14,039 nt of DNA, taken from positions 1 to 14,039 of the forward strand of contig CAZUAY010000082.1 of assembly GCA_964618405.1 (NCBI GenBank), in the 5' to 3' direction. The notes under the pieces were generated by a model. That model was not told the DNA's origin. It worked only from the letters and a program-made list of their open reading frames with translations, and ran no database searches. Within the stretch, counting starts at the first letter, position 1; every line of letters begins with the position of its first letter. Both the position numbers and the translations under genes were made by a program. The DNA is from JBBQIY01 sp964618405. GTDB lineage: Bacteria > Verrucomicrobiota > Kiritimatiellia > RFP12 > UBA3636. Shown piece by piece: positions 1-5,915 of the stretch.

Positions 1-80
1 TTCGCTCGTCCTCCTCGTCCTCAATTCATACCAAAAGTTACCCCATCGTTTTTTCACGGCGCAGCAGCGCGGAGGGCTAA

Positions 81-254
81 ATTGACGCACACCCTCCCGC
101 AAGACGTAAACTTATCGAAGAGCTTTTAGAACAAATAAACCAAAACGGACGCATTCTTCCCGACGGAAGTGGGCGACACGTCCGGATCGAACTCGGTAAA
201 AAAGAGGGAACTGAACTTGCGACACAAAACACCGGAAACCCCAAAAATTCGTGA
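81..254 (+). other. Open frame without ATG; possible gene remnant
   Basis: This plus-strand frame is open for 57 codons between an in-frame TAA (78-80) and TGA (252-254), with no ATG, GTG or TTG start near its left end. Its translation has the charged, helical look of a real protein tail (RRKLIEELLEQINQNGRI followed by GRHVRIEL), which could come from a winged-helix or similar domain. Antisense frames are also open here, so openness alone proves little. It may be the tail of a decayed gene, or chance. I do not recognise a family. Confidence 0.2.
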
Positions 255-304
255 GTTCCGCTGATATGACATTCTGCCACTCGCGACTAGACCGACTAGC
301 GACT

Positions 305-351
305 GTAATCGGGCAGTCAGCGGGGGGCACCCCCCGTCATTGACCGATTAC
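305..351. repeat. Strong hairpin built from a dispersed repeat
   Basis: The left arm 305-327 begins GTAATCGG and ends in six G. The right arm 330-351 begins with six C and ends CCGATTAC. They are separated by a two-base CA loop and pair almost throughout, with only a few mismatches or a bulge in the middle. The right arm read in reverse complement matches 6800-6820 at 20 of 21 bases, so the arm is a unit that recurs elsewhere. The hairpin lies beyond the terminator of the YjbQ-family gene and has no T-run, so it is more like a palindromic intergenic repeat than a transcription terminator. Confidence 0.7.
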
Positions 352-375
352 GCTATTGGGCTTCTTTATTCTGTA

Positions 376-420
376 CAAAAAGGCCCCGTGCATTCCCCTT
401 CGGGACTACACGGGGTCTTA
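376..420 (-). terminator. Rho-independent terminator after the yjbQ-like gene
   Basis: On the minus strand the sequence reads AAGACCCCGTG, an 18-base apical part containing a small CCC-GAAG-GGG hairpin, then CACGGGGCCTT and a T-run. The 11-pair stem (380-390 with 409-419) has one G-T wobble and is followed immediately by five T, the classic intrinsic terminator layout. It begins about 22 bases past the stop codon of the YjbQ-family gene, so it probably ends that transcript, and perhaps the whole operon if transcription reads through the gap. Confidence 0.85.
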
Positions 421-442
421 ATTGATTCGCTATAAAAAGCGA

Positions 443-943
443 TTATTCGCCGATGATCTGCACTTCGCACACGCGGCCGCGCTCGCGAACTTGATCCCAG
501 TCAATGAAGTAGATGTAGCCGAAATCGCCGAGCGACAGCTTGCCCGCATTGAGCACGATTGTTTCGCTGCGACCAAAGAAGCAGGAACGCAGATGCGCAT
601 CGGTATTCAAGCTTCCGGAAGCCACTTCACCTGGGCAGGACAAAGCAAACTCGATATGCTTCGGTCCTGGATGATAGTACTGTCCTTCGGTGCGGCAGGT
701 CGGAATGAATTTCTCCATGATCTCGATCAGATCGGCCTGCATGTATTCGCGACCGTAGTAGTTGAGGTCGTGCGAGCTCTCCTGAGTCATCACCGAACAA
801 GTCGTGTGGTGGGAGTAGACGACGCAGATGCCGTTCTTGATTCCGGACTTCGTAACGATATCACGAACTTGGTCCGTAACATTGTGGAAGCACGGAAGAT
901 GATCGCGTGACTGGAGTTTGATTTCGCCATGATATACTGACAT
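443..943 (-). CDS. yjbQ: YjbQ/UPF0047 family protein
   Basis: The 166-residue protein has the usual length and pattern of the YjbQ (UPF0047) family. Visible hallmarks are SHHTTCSVMTQES (residues 44-56), HPGPKHIE (91-98), NTDAHLRS (113-120) with the conserved His117, and a C-terminal stretch running through LSLGDFGYIYFIDWD to RERGRV. E. coli YjbQ has been reported to have weak thiamine-phosphate synthase activity, but the true role of the family is unsettled. The protein should be cytoplasmic, since no signal peptide is visible. The start is supported by AAGGA about 8 bases before ATG. Seven cysteines in 166 residues is high. It is separated from the amino-sugar operon by a scaffold gap, so membership of that operon is unproven. 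Confidence 0.88.
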   Translation of the reverse strand: MSVYHGEIKLQSRDHLPCFHNVTDQVRDIVTKSGIKNGICVVYSHHTTCSVMTQESSHDLNYYGREYMQADLIEIMEKFIPTCRTEGQYYHPGPKHIEFALSCPGEVASGSLNTDAHLRSCFFGRSETIVLNAGKLSLGDFGYIYFIDWDQVRERGRVCEVQIIGE

Positions 944-983
944 GATAACTTTCCTTATTGTGTTGTTTGTGTGAGAGAGAGAG

Positions 984-1083
984 NNNNNNNNNNNNNNNNN
1001 NNNNNNNNNNNNNNNNNNNNNNNNNNNNNNNNNNNNNNNNNNNNNNNNNNNNNNNNNNNNNNNNNNNNNNNNNNNNNNNNNNN
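984..1083. other. Assembly gap (100 N)
   Basis: A run of exactly 100 N joins two contigs. The left edge ends in a GA tract, and the right edge begins with a 55-bp unit that recurs 102 bp later, where it is again preceded by GAGAG. The gap was therefore most likely caused by a tandem repeat the assembler could not resolve. Confidence 0.97.
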
Positions 1084-1240
1084 AAGGGGTTAGGTTTTAG
1101 GCCCTAGGCCTTAGCTGCTTCGCACGAAAATTGGCTAACACCTGATGATCCATAGTCGATGGTTTATAGTCCTTTTACGAGAGAGAAGGGGTTAGGTTTT
1201 AGGCCCTAGGCCTTAGCTGCTTCGCACGAAAATTGGCTAA
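1084..1240. repeat. 102-bp-period tandem repeat
   Basis: A 55-bp unit starting AAGGGGTTAGGTTTTAGGCC and ending AAATTGGCTAA occurs identically at 1084-1138 and 1186-1240. The 47 bases between the copies contain CCATAGTCGATGGTTTATAG and end in GAGAG. The sequence just left of the gap also ends in GA repeats, which suggests at least one more copy inside the gap. No spacer-repeat alternation or cas gene supports CRISPR. Confidence 0.85.
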
Positions 1241-1292
1241 AAGCTAGGGCCTAATACCTAGGGCCTTCTTTTGGCTAGAAGCTAGGGCCTAA
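1235..1292. repeat. Degenerate AGCTAGGGCCTAA repeats downstream of TIM-like gene
   Basis: AGCTAGGGCCTAA appears twice (about 1242 and 1280), each time followed by a similar ACCTA or ACCTTA tail. The neighbouring tandem unit contains the inverted form TTAGGCCCTAGGCC. The 3' flank of the TIM-like gene can therefore form several alternative stems. It may act in transcript ending or stability, but there is no clean stem plus T-run. Confidence 0.55.
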
Positions 1293-1296
1293 CACC

Positions 1297-2004
1297 TTAC
1301 ACCTTGCCCTGGCGCTCGTCCCAAGCGCGGCGTACGGCGGAGATCATTTCCTCAGCCATTGCGATAGGATTGGGAGCCTTGATGATACCGCTCGTAGAGC
1401 CTGTGGCTTCTGCTCCGGCGCGGATCACGTTGTAGACGTCCTGGCCATTGCTGATGCCTGCTCCCTGCAGCACGAGAATATCGGGATTGACGGCTTTGAT
1501 TCGGGCAATCGATTCGAGGACGTAGTCCATTGAACTCGTCTGCCCTGTTCCGATCAACTCAGTGGGTTCGGCAACAATCAGATTCGGAGCCATCCGAGCA
1601 ATCGCCACCATCTCTTCCACGGTGTCGGCGCAAACGATGGTCGCCAACCCGACTTCATCGGCGCGGCGGATGGTTTGCTCGATGACTTCCAGCGTCAACT
1701 TGCACTCGGCATGATTGAGGAGAACGCCGACTGCACCCGCCGCCTTAAGCGCCTCGGGCAGGATCGCACCCATGCCGCGGCCCACTGGAAGCGGATCCGT
1801 ATGCTGCCCATAGACGTGCACACGCTTGACGTTCGCCGCCAGCAGGCGGATGTCCGAAGGCTGCGGATCCACGATCACATCGACGTCATATTGTTCGGCG
1901 AACCTATCGATCGCCATCACGAGCTCGAGGAGCTCGTCGCCGTAAAGATAAGCTTTCGGACCGAATTCAAAAAACGGCGCCTTGATCTTGTAATTTAGAT
2001 ACAT
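1297..2004 (-). CDS. Triosephosphate-isomerase family protein, archaeal-type length
   Basis: This 235-residue TIM-barrel protein resembles the short archaeal-type triosephosphate isomerases. The catalytic set is visible: Asn4 and Lys6 in LNYK, His98 in VLLNHAE, and Glu146 in AEPTELIGTG, which also forms the flexible loop 6. The phosphate-binding segments GAGISNG (181-187) and GSTSG (202-206) are present. The expected reaction is DHAP/GAP interconversion in the cytoplasm. Its place at the end of an amino-sugar operon suggests a dedicated paralogue that may act on another phosphoketose, as the TIM homologues of erythritol catabolism do. The start ATG is preceded by AAGGAAAAG and overlaps the end of the SIS gene by 10 bases, which implies coupled translation. 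Confidence 0.85.
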   Translation of the reverse strand: MYLNYKIKAPFFEFGPKAYLYGDELLELVMAIDRFAEQYDVDVIVDPQPSDIRLLAANVKRVHVYGQHTDPLPVGRGMGAILPEALKAAGAVGVLLNHAECKLTLEVIEQTIRRADEVGLATIVCADTVEEMVAIARMAPNLIVAEPTELIGTGQTSSMDYVLESIARIKAVNPDILVLQGAGISNGQDVYNVIRAGAEATGSTSGIIKAPNPIAMAEEMISAVRRAWDERQGKV

Positions 2005-2606
2005 GTTTTCTTTTCCTTTTTGAGCATGTCACCCACGGCTCCGCCCGGGTGAATCAGGCCAAACATTTCGCGTGTATAGCCGGTTTCTTCAATGAGTGCC
2101 GCAAGCAGTGCATCGAAAATCGCAATCGTCGCAACGAAGCTTGAGGTCGCCATAAAATTATATTTATCACTTTCACGATCGATATGAAGCTGCAACACGA
2201 TGTCGGCCGCTTGAGCCAACGGTGAATCCAGCTTCTCCGTAACCGCGATCAGCGTAGCGCCTTTCTTCTGGCAGACATCAATCACTGGGAACAATTCAAC
2301 GGTTTTGCCACCTCGTGAAACCATCACCAGCGCATCGTCGCCCTTGAGCCCGCCGAGGCCACCGTGAACGGCTTCACACGGCGGCATAAACATCGCGCCG
2401 CGCTCGATGCAGCAGAGCGAATGGGCAAATTTCTTTGCGGCGATTCCCGAGGAACCGCTCGCACACAGCATGATGCGCGGCACACGGGCCAACACATCGA
2501 CGGCTTTACCAAACGCTTCGTGGTCGAGATTGTCCAGCACCTGCTGGATTTGATCGCGTTCGATTTTTAGAGACGACAGTCCCTGAATCAGACTTTCCGG
2601 TTTCAT
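1995..2606 (-). CDS. Short SIS-domain sugar-phosphate isomerase-like protein
   Basis: This 203-residue single SIS-domain protein is closest by eye to the KdsD/GutQ (arabinose-5-phosphate isomerase) family, but it lacks the C-terminal CBS pair of those roughly 320-residue enzymes. Shared features are ASGSSGIAAK (49-58), EAVHGGLGG (78-86) with His81, the SRGGKTVEL loop (97-105), MATSS (152-156) and IHPGGAVGDML (185-195) with His186. Where KdsD has GKSG this protein has GSSG, and where KdsD has SGES it has GGKT, so two polar residues linked to KdsD function are replaced. It is therefore probably a cytoplasmic ketose/aldose phosphate isomerase of unknown substrate. The start ATG overlaps the NagA stop as ATGA, with AGAGG upstream. 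Confidence 0.82.
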   Translation of the reverse strand: MKPESLIQGLSSLKIERDQIQQVLDNLDHEAFGKAVDVLARVPRIMLCASGSSGIAAKKFAHSLCCIERGAMFMPPCEAVHGGLGGLKGDDALVMVSRGGKTVELFPVIDVCQKKGATLIAVTEKLDSPLAQAADIVLQLHIDRESDKYNFMATSSFVATIAIFDALLAALIEETGYTREMFGLIHPGGAVGDMLKKEKKTCI

Positions 2607-3679
2607 TCAACTACCTCTACGTTATTTAATTCGGCATCGATCAACAGGAGATCAGCGCGCCGGCCCTTCGTCAAGCTTCCAACGAGCTTATCCATCCGGA
2701 TCGCCTTTGCTGGATTCAGCGAGACAACTTTGAAGACTTCATGAAGCGGCAAGCCGAGCGAACGGAAGTTGCGGGCCACACTGGCCATCGTCAACCTGCT
2801 GCCGCAGAGTCCACCGTTCTCGATGGTCACGTCACGGCCATCATCCACGCCGCCCGCCATGCAATCCGTAATGCCCACCACAAAATCGATCCCTGCCGAC
2901 TTGATAATGAATTCAACCATCTCGCGACGGACATGAATACAGTCGCGATCAAAAATGACCTCGAAGAATATGTTATGATGGCGCATCGCGGCGATGTCGA
3001 ACGACACCTCGATCGTGCCACCGTAGCGGGTTGGCGATACACTACAACCCGTGGCATTCATCAAGTGCGTCACGATGCCAGCACCGTCTCGGACCGCCTG
3101 ATCCACCTGTGCTGGCGAAGCTGCACTGTGGCCAATTGCCGGCACGATGCCCGCCGCAGCGATTTCGCGTGCGAAGGCAGAAGTGCCTTCCATTTCGGGG
3201 GCATACGTCCACTGACGAACGAGACCCGAGGCGATGACCTGACGATAGAATTCCGGATCAACGGGTGTCCAAGGCTGCTTTTTGCTACCGTACTCTGGAT
3301 TGAGATACGGCCCTTCCATGTGGACGCCCAAGACGTTCGGTATCTTGCTCTCCTTGATTTTTCGCAACCCTTCCAACACCTGTTCGTTGGATAGGTTACG
3401 GTAAAAGGTCAGCAACAGTCCCGTCGTACCGGTGCGGCGTTGGTACGCTGCCACCGCCGCGGGATCGTCGTGCGACATCGCTTGACCACCTGAGTGGCAA
3501 TGGATGTCAACGAAGCCCGGTGCCACAAGGCGGTCGCCCACATCGATGCGGGTCTCGGGTAACGCAACGCCGACCGATGGGCCAGCGTATTCGATTATGC
3601 CATCTGCAATAATGACTGCACCATCCCGTATCACGCGATCCGGCAATACGAGGGCGCCAAGAATAGCTCGTCTGTTCAT
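2603..3679 (-). CDS. nagA: N-acetylglucosamine-6-phosphate deacetylase
   Basis: This 358-residue amidohydrolase-superfamily enzyme removes the acetyl group from GlcNAc-6-phosphate in the cytoplasm. With the start chosen here, the metal and catalytic residues fall in the expected order: DIHCH (His60, His62), HMEGPYLNP (Glu122), IGHSAASPAQ (His184), THLMNA (His205) and GITDCMAGG (Asp272, the general base). The C-terminal NPAKAIRMD and GRRADLLLID segments are typical. I start at the ATG at 3677-3679, which makes a TAATG overlap with the NagB-like gene and gives MNRRAILGALVLPD, a normal NagA N-terminus. An ATG 24 bases upstream is less likely. The deacetylation chemistry looks intact, but the substrate could be another N-acyl hexosamine phosphate. 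Confidence 0.92.
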   Translation of the reverse strand: MNRRAILGALVLPDRVIRDGAVIIADGIIEYAGPSVGVALPETRIDVGDRLVAPGFVDIHCHSGGQAMSHDDPAAVAAYQRRTGTTGLLLTFYRNLSNEQVLEGLRKIKESKIPNVLGVHMEGPYLNPEYGSKKQPWTPVDPEFYRQVIASGLVRQWTYAPEMEGTSAFAREIAAAGIVPAIGHSAASPAQVDQAVRDGAGIVTHLMNATGCSVSPTRYGGTIEVSFDIAAMRHHNIFFEVIFDRDCIHVRREMVEFIIKSAGIDFVVGITDCMAGGVDDGRDVTIENGGLCGSRLTMASVARNFRSLGLPLHEVFKVVSLNPAKAIRMDKLVGSLTKGRRADLLLIDAELNNVEVVE

Positions 3680-4611
3680 TAGTAACCTACTTTCTCTAAA
3701 CATTCAATCGGAGCGGCAATTTGCTCGCTCACGTAAACATTGGTTTTCATCAACTGAAGAATCGAAGCGGGAACATGCGGTGTCACCTCGCCATGCAAAA
3801 CGAGGCGTGAGATCATACGCTGCCAAGAAGAAAACGATCCCATCGTAGAAAGCGCATGAAATTCCATTCGGTTCTTAGCACGTTTGACGTCGGCAGGGCC
3901 TATCGTGGCAGCACGCGGTGGCACACTCGCGATATCACCGCTACAGCCAAAACAACCATGCAACGAATTCTGAAGAATCGTCATCGGATGTAGCGTCAGA
4001 ACTCGCGCATCCATCGCCAAAAACTCGTCGAGATCGTCGGTACCAAATTCAGGTGTCCGAGGATCAACGAAAGCAATATGTCCCGTCCAGCCAGGCCCAC
4101 TATAAACAATGTCCGCACCGCCGTCGCCACAGTCGGTAAGCATCTTCGAATAATCCTTGATGTTCTCGGTTGTGGGATAATGCATCTGCTTAAGGGGCAT
4201 TCGTAGCGCTTCATCGATTGATCCGTAGAAATACTTCATGCAGGAATGCGAGAAGCCGGCTGCGTACTCGATGGGGGCAACACGTCCATCCTGATCAGCC
4301 CACTCGTCCATCGTAAAAACATGCACGTTTCGGCAATCAATACGATGAAGATTGATGACTTCAGCCACAGCTTCGTACAGCGTCGGACACGGATTAGGAA
4401 GCACCATCACAACCTTTTCGTTGTGCGTATCGCTACGCTGAATCCGAGCGACCATGTCGCCTAACCAAACCCCAGAAGGATCGGTCATCACTTTAATCTT
4501 AAAGTCTGGGTTCGGATGTTTCTCAAGATCTTTTCCGCTCATTTTGCGAACGCGGTCTAGTACTTCACGGTTCCGATAGGGAACCCAATCAGCTATTTCA
4601 AAGTTAAACAT
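3679..4611 (-). CDS. Divergent NagB-like (glucosamine-6-phosphate isomerase family) protein
   Basis: This 310-residue protein belongs to the NagB/RpiA/SugarP-isomerase fold family. FTMDEWAD (99-106) carries Asp102, matching the proton-shuttling Asp72 of E. coli NagB. SGPGWTGHIAFVDP (171-184) matches the NagB motif GNDGHIAFNEP and keeps the ring-opening His178. However, the canonical Asp141 is Thr176 and Glu148 is Asp183. The phosphate loop TGGTP is replaced by LPNPCPT (71-77). ATIGPADVKRAK (235-246) matches the later NagB helix. It is longer than E. coli NagB (266 residues), mainly at the N-terminus. It is encoded between the ceramidase-like gene (19-base overlap, GGAGAAG ribosome site) and nagA (1-base overlap). 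It may deaminate or isomerise an unusual amino-sugar phosphate, or may have lost classical activity. Confidence 0.8.
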   Translation of the reverse strand: MFNFEIADWVPYRNREVLDRVRKMSGKDLEKHPNPDFKIKVMTDPSGVWLGDMVARIQRSDTHNEKVVMVLPNPCPTLYEAVAEVINLHRIDCRNVHVFTMDEWADQDGRVAPIEYAAGFSHSCMKYFYGSIDEALRMPLKQMHYPTTENIKDYSKMLTDCGDGGADIVYSGPGWTGHIAFVDPRTPEFGTDDLDEFLAMDARVLTLHPMTILQNSLHGCFGCSGDIASVPPRAATIGPADVKRAKNRMEFHALSTMGSFSSWQRMISRLVLHGEVTPHVPASILQLMKTNVYVSEQIAAPIECLEKVGY

Positions 4612-5876
4612 GTGAGCTTCTCCGTTATTTTTTTGACAAGGGTCTCGCCTGCTTCAGGCGCGAACATGGATGTACCGACTTCATAGCCGCCTTCAATGCC
4701 AGCGGCGATGGTGTAGAGGTATCCTGGGGCGTAGCCGTTGGACACCTCAAGAACAAAGGTTTTCTTTGCGGGTGAGCTCGCCTTGATCGCCAGCCCGAGT
4801 TCGACAAACATTTCGGGTTGTATCGTAACAAAAACCGTATCGTTGAGCAAGATAAGCTGACTCTCGAGCGGGAGCTCAGGGCTCTTATAGCCTTGTTGGT
4901 GAACCCGCGAAAACCCAACGGTATTCTGCGCGCCAAACATCGCCAACTCGGCATTGCGCATCGTGATATAATCTTTATCCTTCGAGGCCTCGAAAGTGGC
5001 GACAGCGACTCGTTCAGCCTCCAGCGCTTCCTCAAGCGGCGGGAAAGTCTTCATTGGCACATCGGCCAACTCAAGCGTTTCTACGCGCATCGAAAGCTTG
5101 TCGGTAAACGTCATTTGCTCAAGCGTGTGAAAAACCTCAACACCGAGTGTCGTGCCAACTCGAGCGGCTTCTTCAAAATTCTGCCCGACGCGATGATAGC
5201 GCGAACTCTGGTCGCCAGAGGTTCCCTGAGCGAAAAGAAACACCGCCTCAGGATAAGCGAACTTCAAATACCGGCGGATGTAGGCTGGATAATCGGCGGA
5301 AACCTGTTCGTTATCCGCATGCAGGAATGTCGGGTGCAAAGCATACGTAAGGGAAACCGCACGCACGACGCCGTTCGCATCGCGGACGGCCATGACGTTA
5401 ACGGAGGAATCCTGAAGTCCGCCGCGTTCACGACGATTTCCGCCGACGCCTTGCTCCGCCCCGCAGTGGCCGATGCCCGTGGCAAACGTCGCGGAGAAAG
5501 TAGACGAAATGGCCTCTCGAATAACGGCCTCGATGCGTTCTTCCAAAAAGATCAGGTAGTCCGGCTCTGGACCAAAACCCTCGGACAATTCACTTGCTAA
5601 AGGTTCCGATGCCCAAGGCCCGCTATGCGTGTGGGACGTGGAAATCGTCAGGCTGAAATCAAATTTGCTTCGGAGTCGACGCACCATCGTTTTGCCAATG
5701 CTGAGCAAGTCGAGCGTCACAAACGCATGACGCGTGGTGCCGTTGTCCAAGTAAAGGACTGCGGCGTATAAGGGATCGTGAACCCCCACGTTGGGACGTG
5801 GACAATGCGGATAGCCTGCAAGCGTCACCCCAGGTTTTGGGGAAATATCGACTAATGCTGTTCCTGCCTTCAACAT
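4593..5876 (-). CDS. Neutral/alkaline ceramidase-like N-acyl amidohydrolase, cytoplasmic
   Basis: The 427-residue protein matches the zinc amidohydrolase domain of neutral/alkaline ceramidases. An N-terminal AGTALVDISPKPGVTLAGYP is followed by the zinc site STSHTHSGPW (79-88; His82, His84), YALHPTFL (178-185; His181), GTSGDQSSRY (218-227), which aligns with the nucleophile-serine region, QPEMF (353-357; Glu355) and NGYAPGYLY then EGGYE (380-399; Tyr398). It lacks a signal peptide and the C-terminal immunoglobulin-like domain of secreted ceramidases. Related short proteins are common in the PVC group, with unknown substrates. Its place between the regulator and amino-sugar genes suggests it cleaves an amide in an amino-sugar compound rather than ceramide. 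A strong Shine-Dalgarno site (5884-5890) supports the start. Confidence 0.82.
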   Translation of the reverse strand: MLKAGTALVDISPKPGVTLAGYPHCPRPNVGVHDPLYAAVLYLDNGTTRHAFVTLDLLSIGKTMVRRLRSKFDFSLTISTSHTHSGPWASEPLASELSEGFGPEPDYLIFLEERIEAVIREAISSTFSATFATGIGHCGAEQGVGGNRRERGGLQDSSVNVMAVRDANGVVRAVSLTYALHPTFLHADNEQVSADYPAYIRRYLKFAYPEAVFLFAQGTSGDQSSRYHRVGQNFEEAARVGTTLGVEVFHTLEQMTFTDKLSMRVETLELADVPMKTFPPLEEALEAERVAVATFEASKDKDYITMRNAELAMFGAQNTVGFSRVHQQGYKSPELPLESQLILLNDTVFVTIQPEMFVELGLAIKASSPAKKTFVLEVSNGYAPGYLYTIAAGIEGGYEVGTSMFAPEAGETLVKKITEKLTCLTLK

Positions 5877-5883
5877 ACTGTCA

Positions 5884-5890
5884 TCTCCTT
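5884..5890 (-). promoter_or_regulatory. Strong ribosome binding site of the ceramidase-like gene
   Basis: AAGGAGA on the minus strand lies 7 bases before ATG at 5874-5876. It is the best Shine-Dalgarno match in the operon and contrasts with the absence of a clear site before the upstream regulator gene. The operon thus seems set for high enzyme and low regulator translation. Confidence 0.75.
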
Positions 5891-5915
5891 TTCTCTCATA
5901 TTATAAAAGTTTTGA

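Larger units (their letters stand above)
1..442. other. Non-coding left end with repeats and terminator
   Basis: No convincing complete gene lies to the left of the YjbQ-family gene. The stretch holds a possible coding remnant (81-254), short near-repeats of the form CGACTAG (about 285-303), a strong hairpin (305-351) and an intrinsic terminator (376-420). The two antisense frames at 77-280 and 112-330 have Ser/Arg/Cys/Phe-rich translations typical of shadow frames, and I leave them out. Confidence 0.5.
944..1296. other. Gene-free stretch with scaffold gap and repeats
   Basis: This stretch contains the 5' leader of the YjbQ-family gene, a short GA microsatellite (972-983), 100 N (984-1083), a tandem direct repeat (1084-1240) and further TAGGGCC-type repeats up to the stop codon of the TIM-like gene. 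I see no gene or promoter here. Exactly 100 N is the conventional placeholder for a gap of unknown length, so a gene could be missing. Confidence 0.85.

Noticed and set aside
422..910. Plus-strand 162-codon open frame opposite the YjbQ-family gene
   Set aside because: It is antisense to a gene with clear family motifs, and its translation has no recognisable pattern.
1084..1240. Tandem repeats as a CRISPR array
   Set aside because: Only two long units are visible, joined by a repeat-like rather than unique spacer, with no cas gene or typical repeat hairpin.
2741..3394. Plus-strand 217-codon open frame opposite nagA
   Set aside because: A shadow of a GC-rich gene; the translation is His/Arg-rich with no domain, and no promoter or ribosome site is seen.
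3680..3703. Upstream ATG as the nagA start
   Set aside because: It would add eight residues that fit no NagA N-terminus, whereas the ATG at 3677-3679 gives a TAATG junction like the other overlaps.
4818..5600. Plus-strand 260-codon open frame opposite the ceramidase-like gene
   Set aside because: Long but Arg-rich and patternless. The opposite strand carries all ceramidase motifs, a strong ribosome site and operon overlaps.
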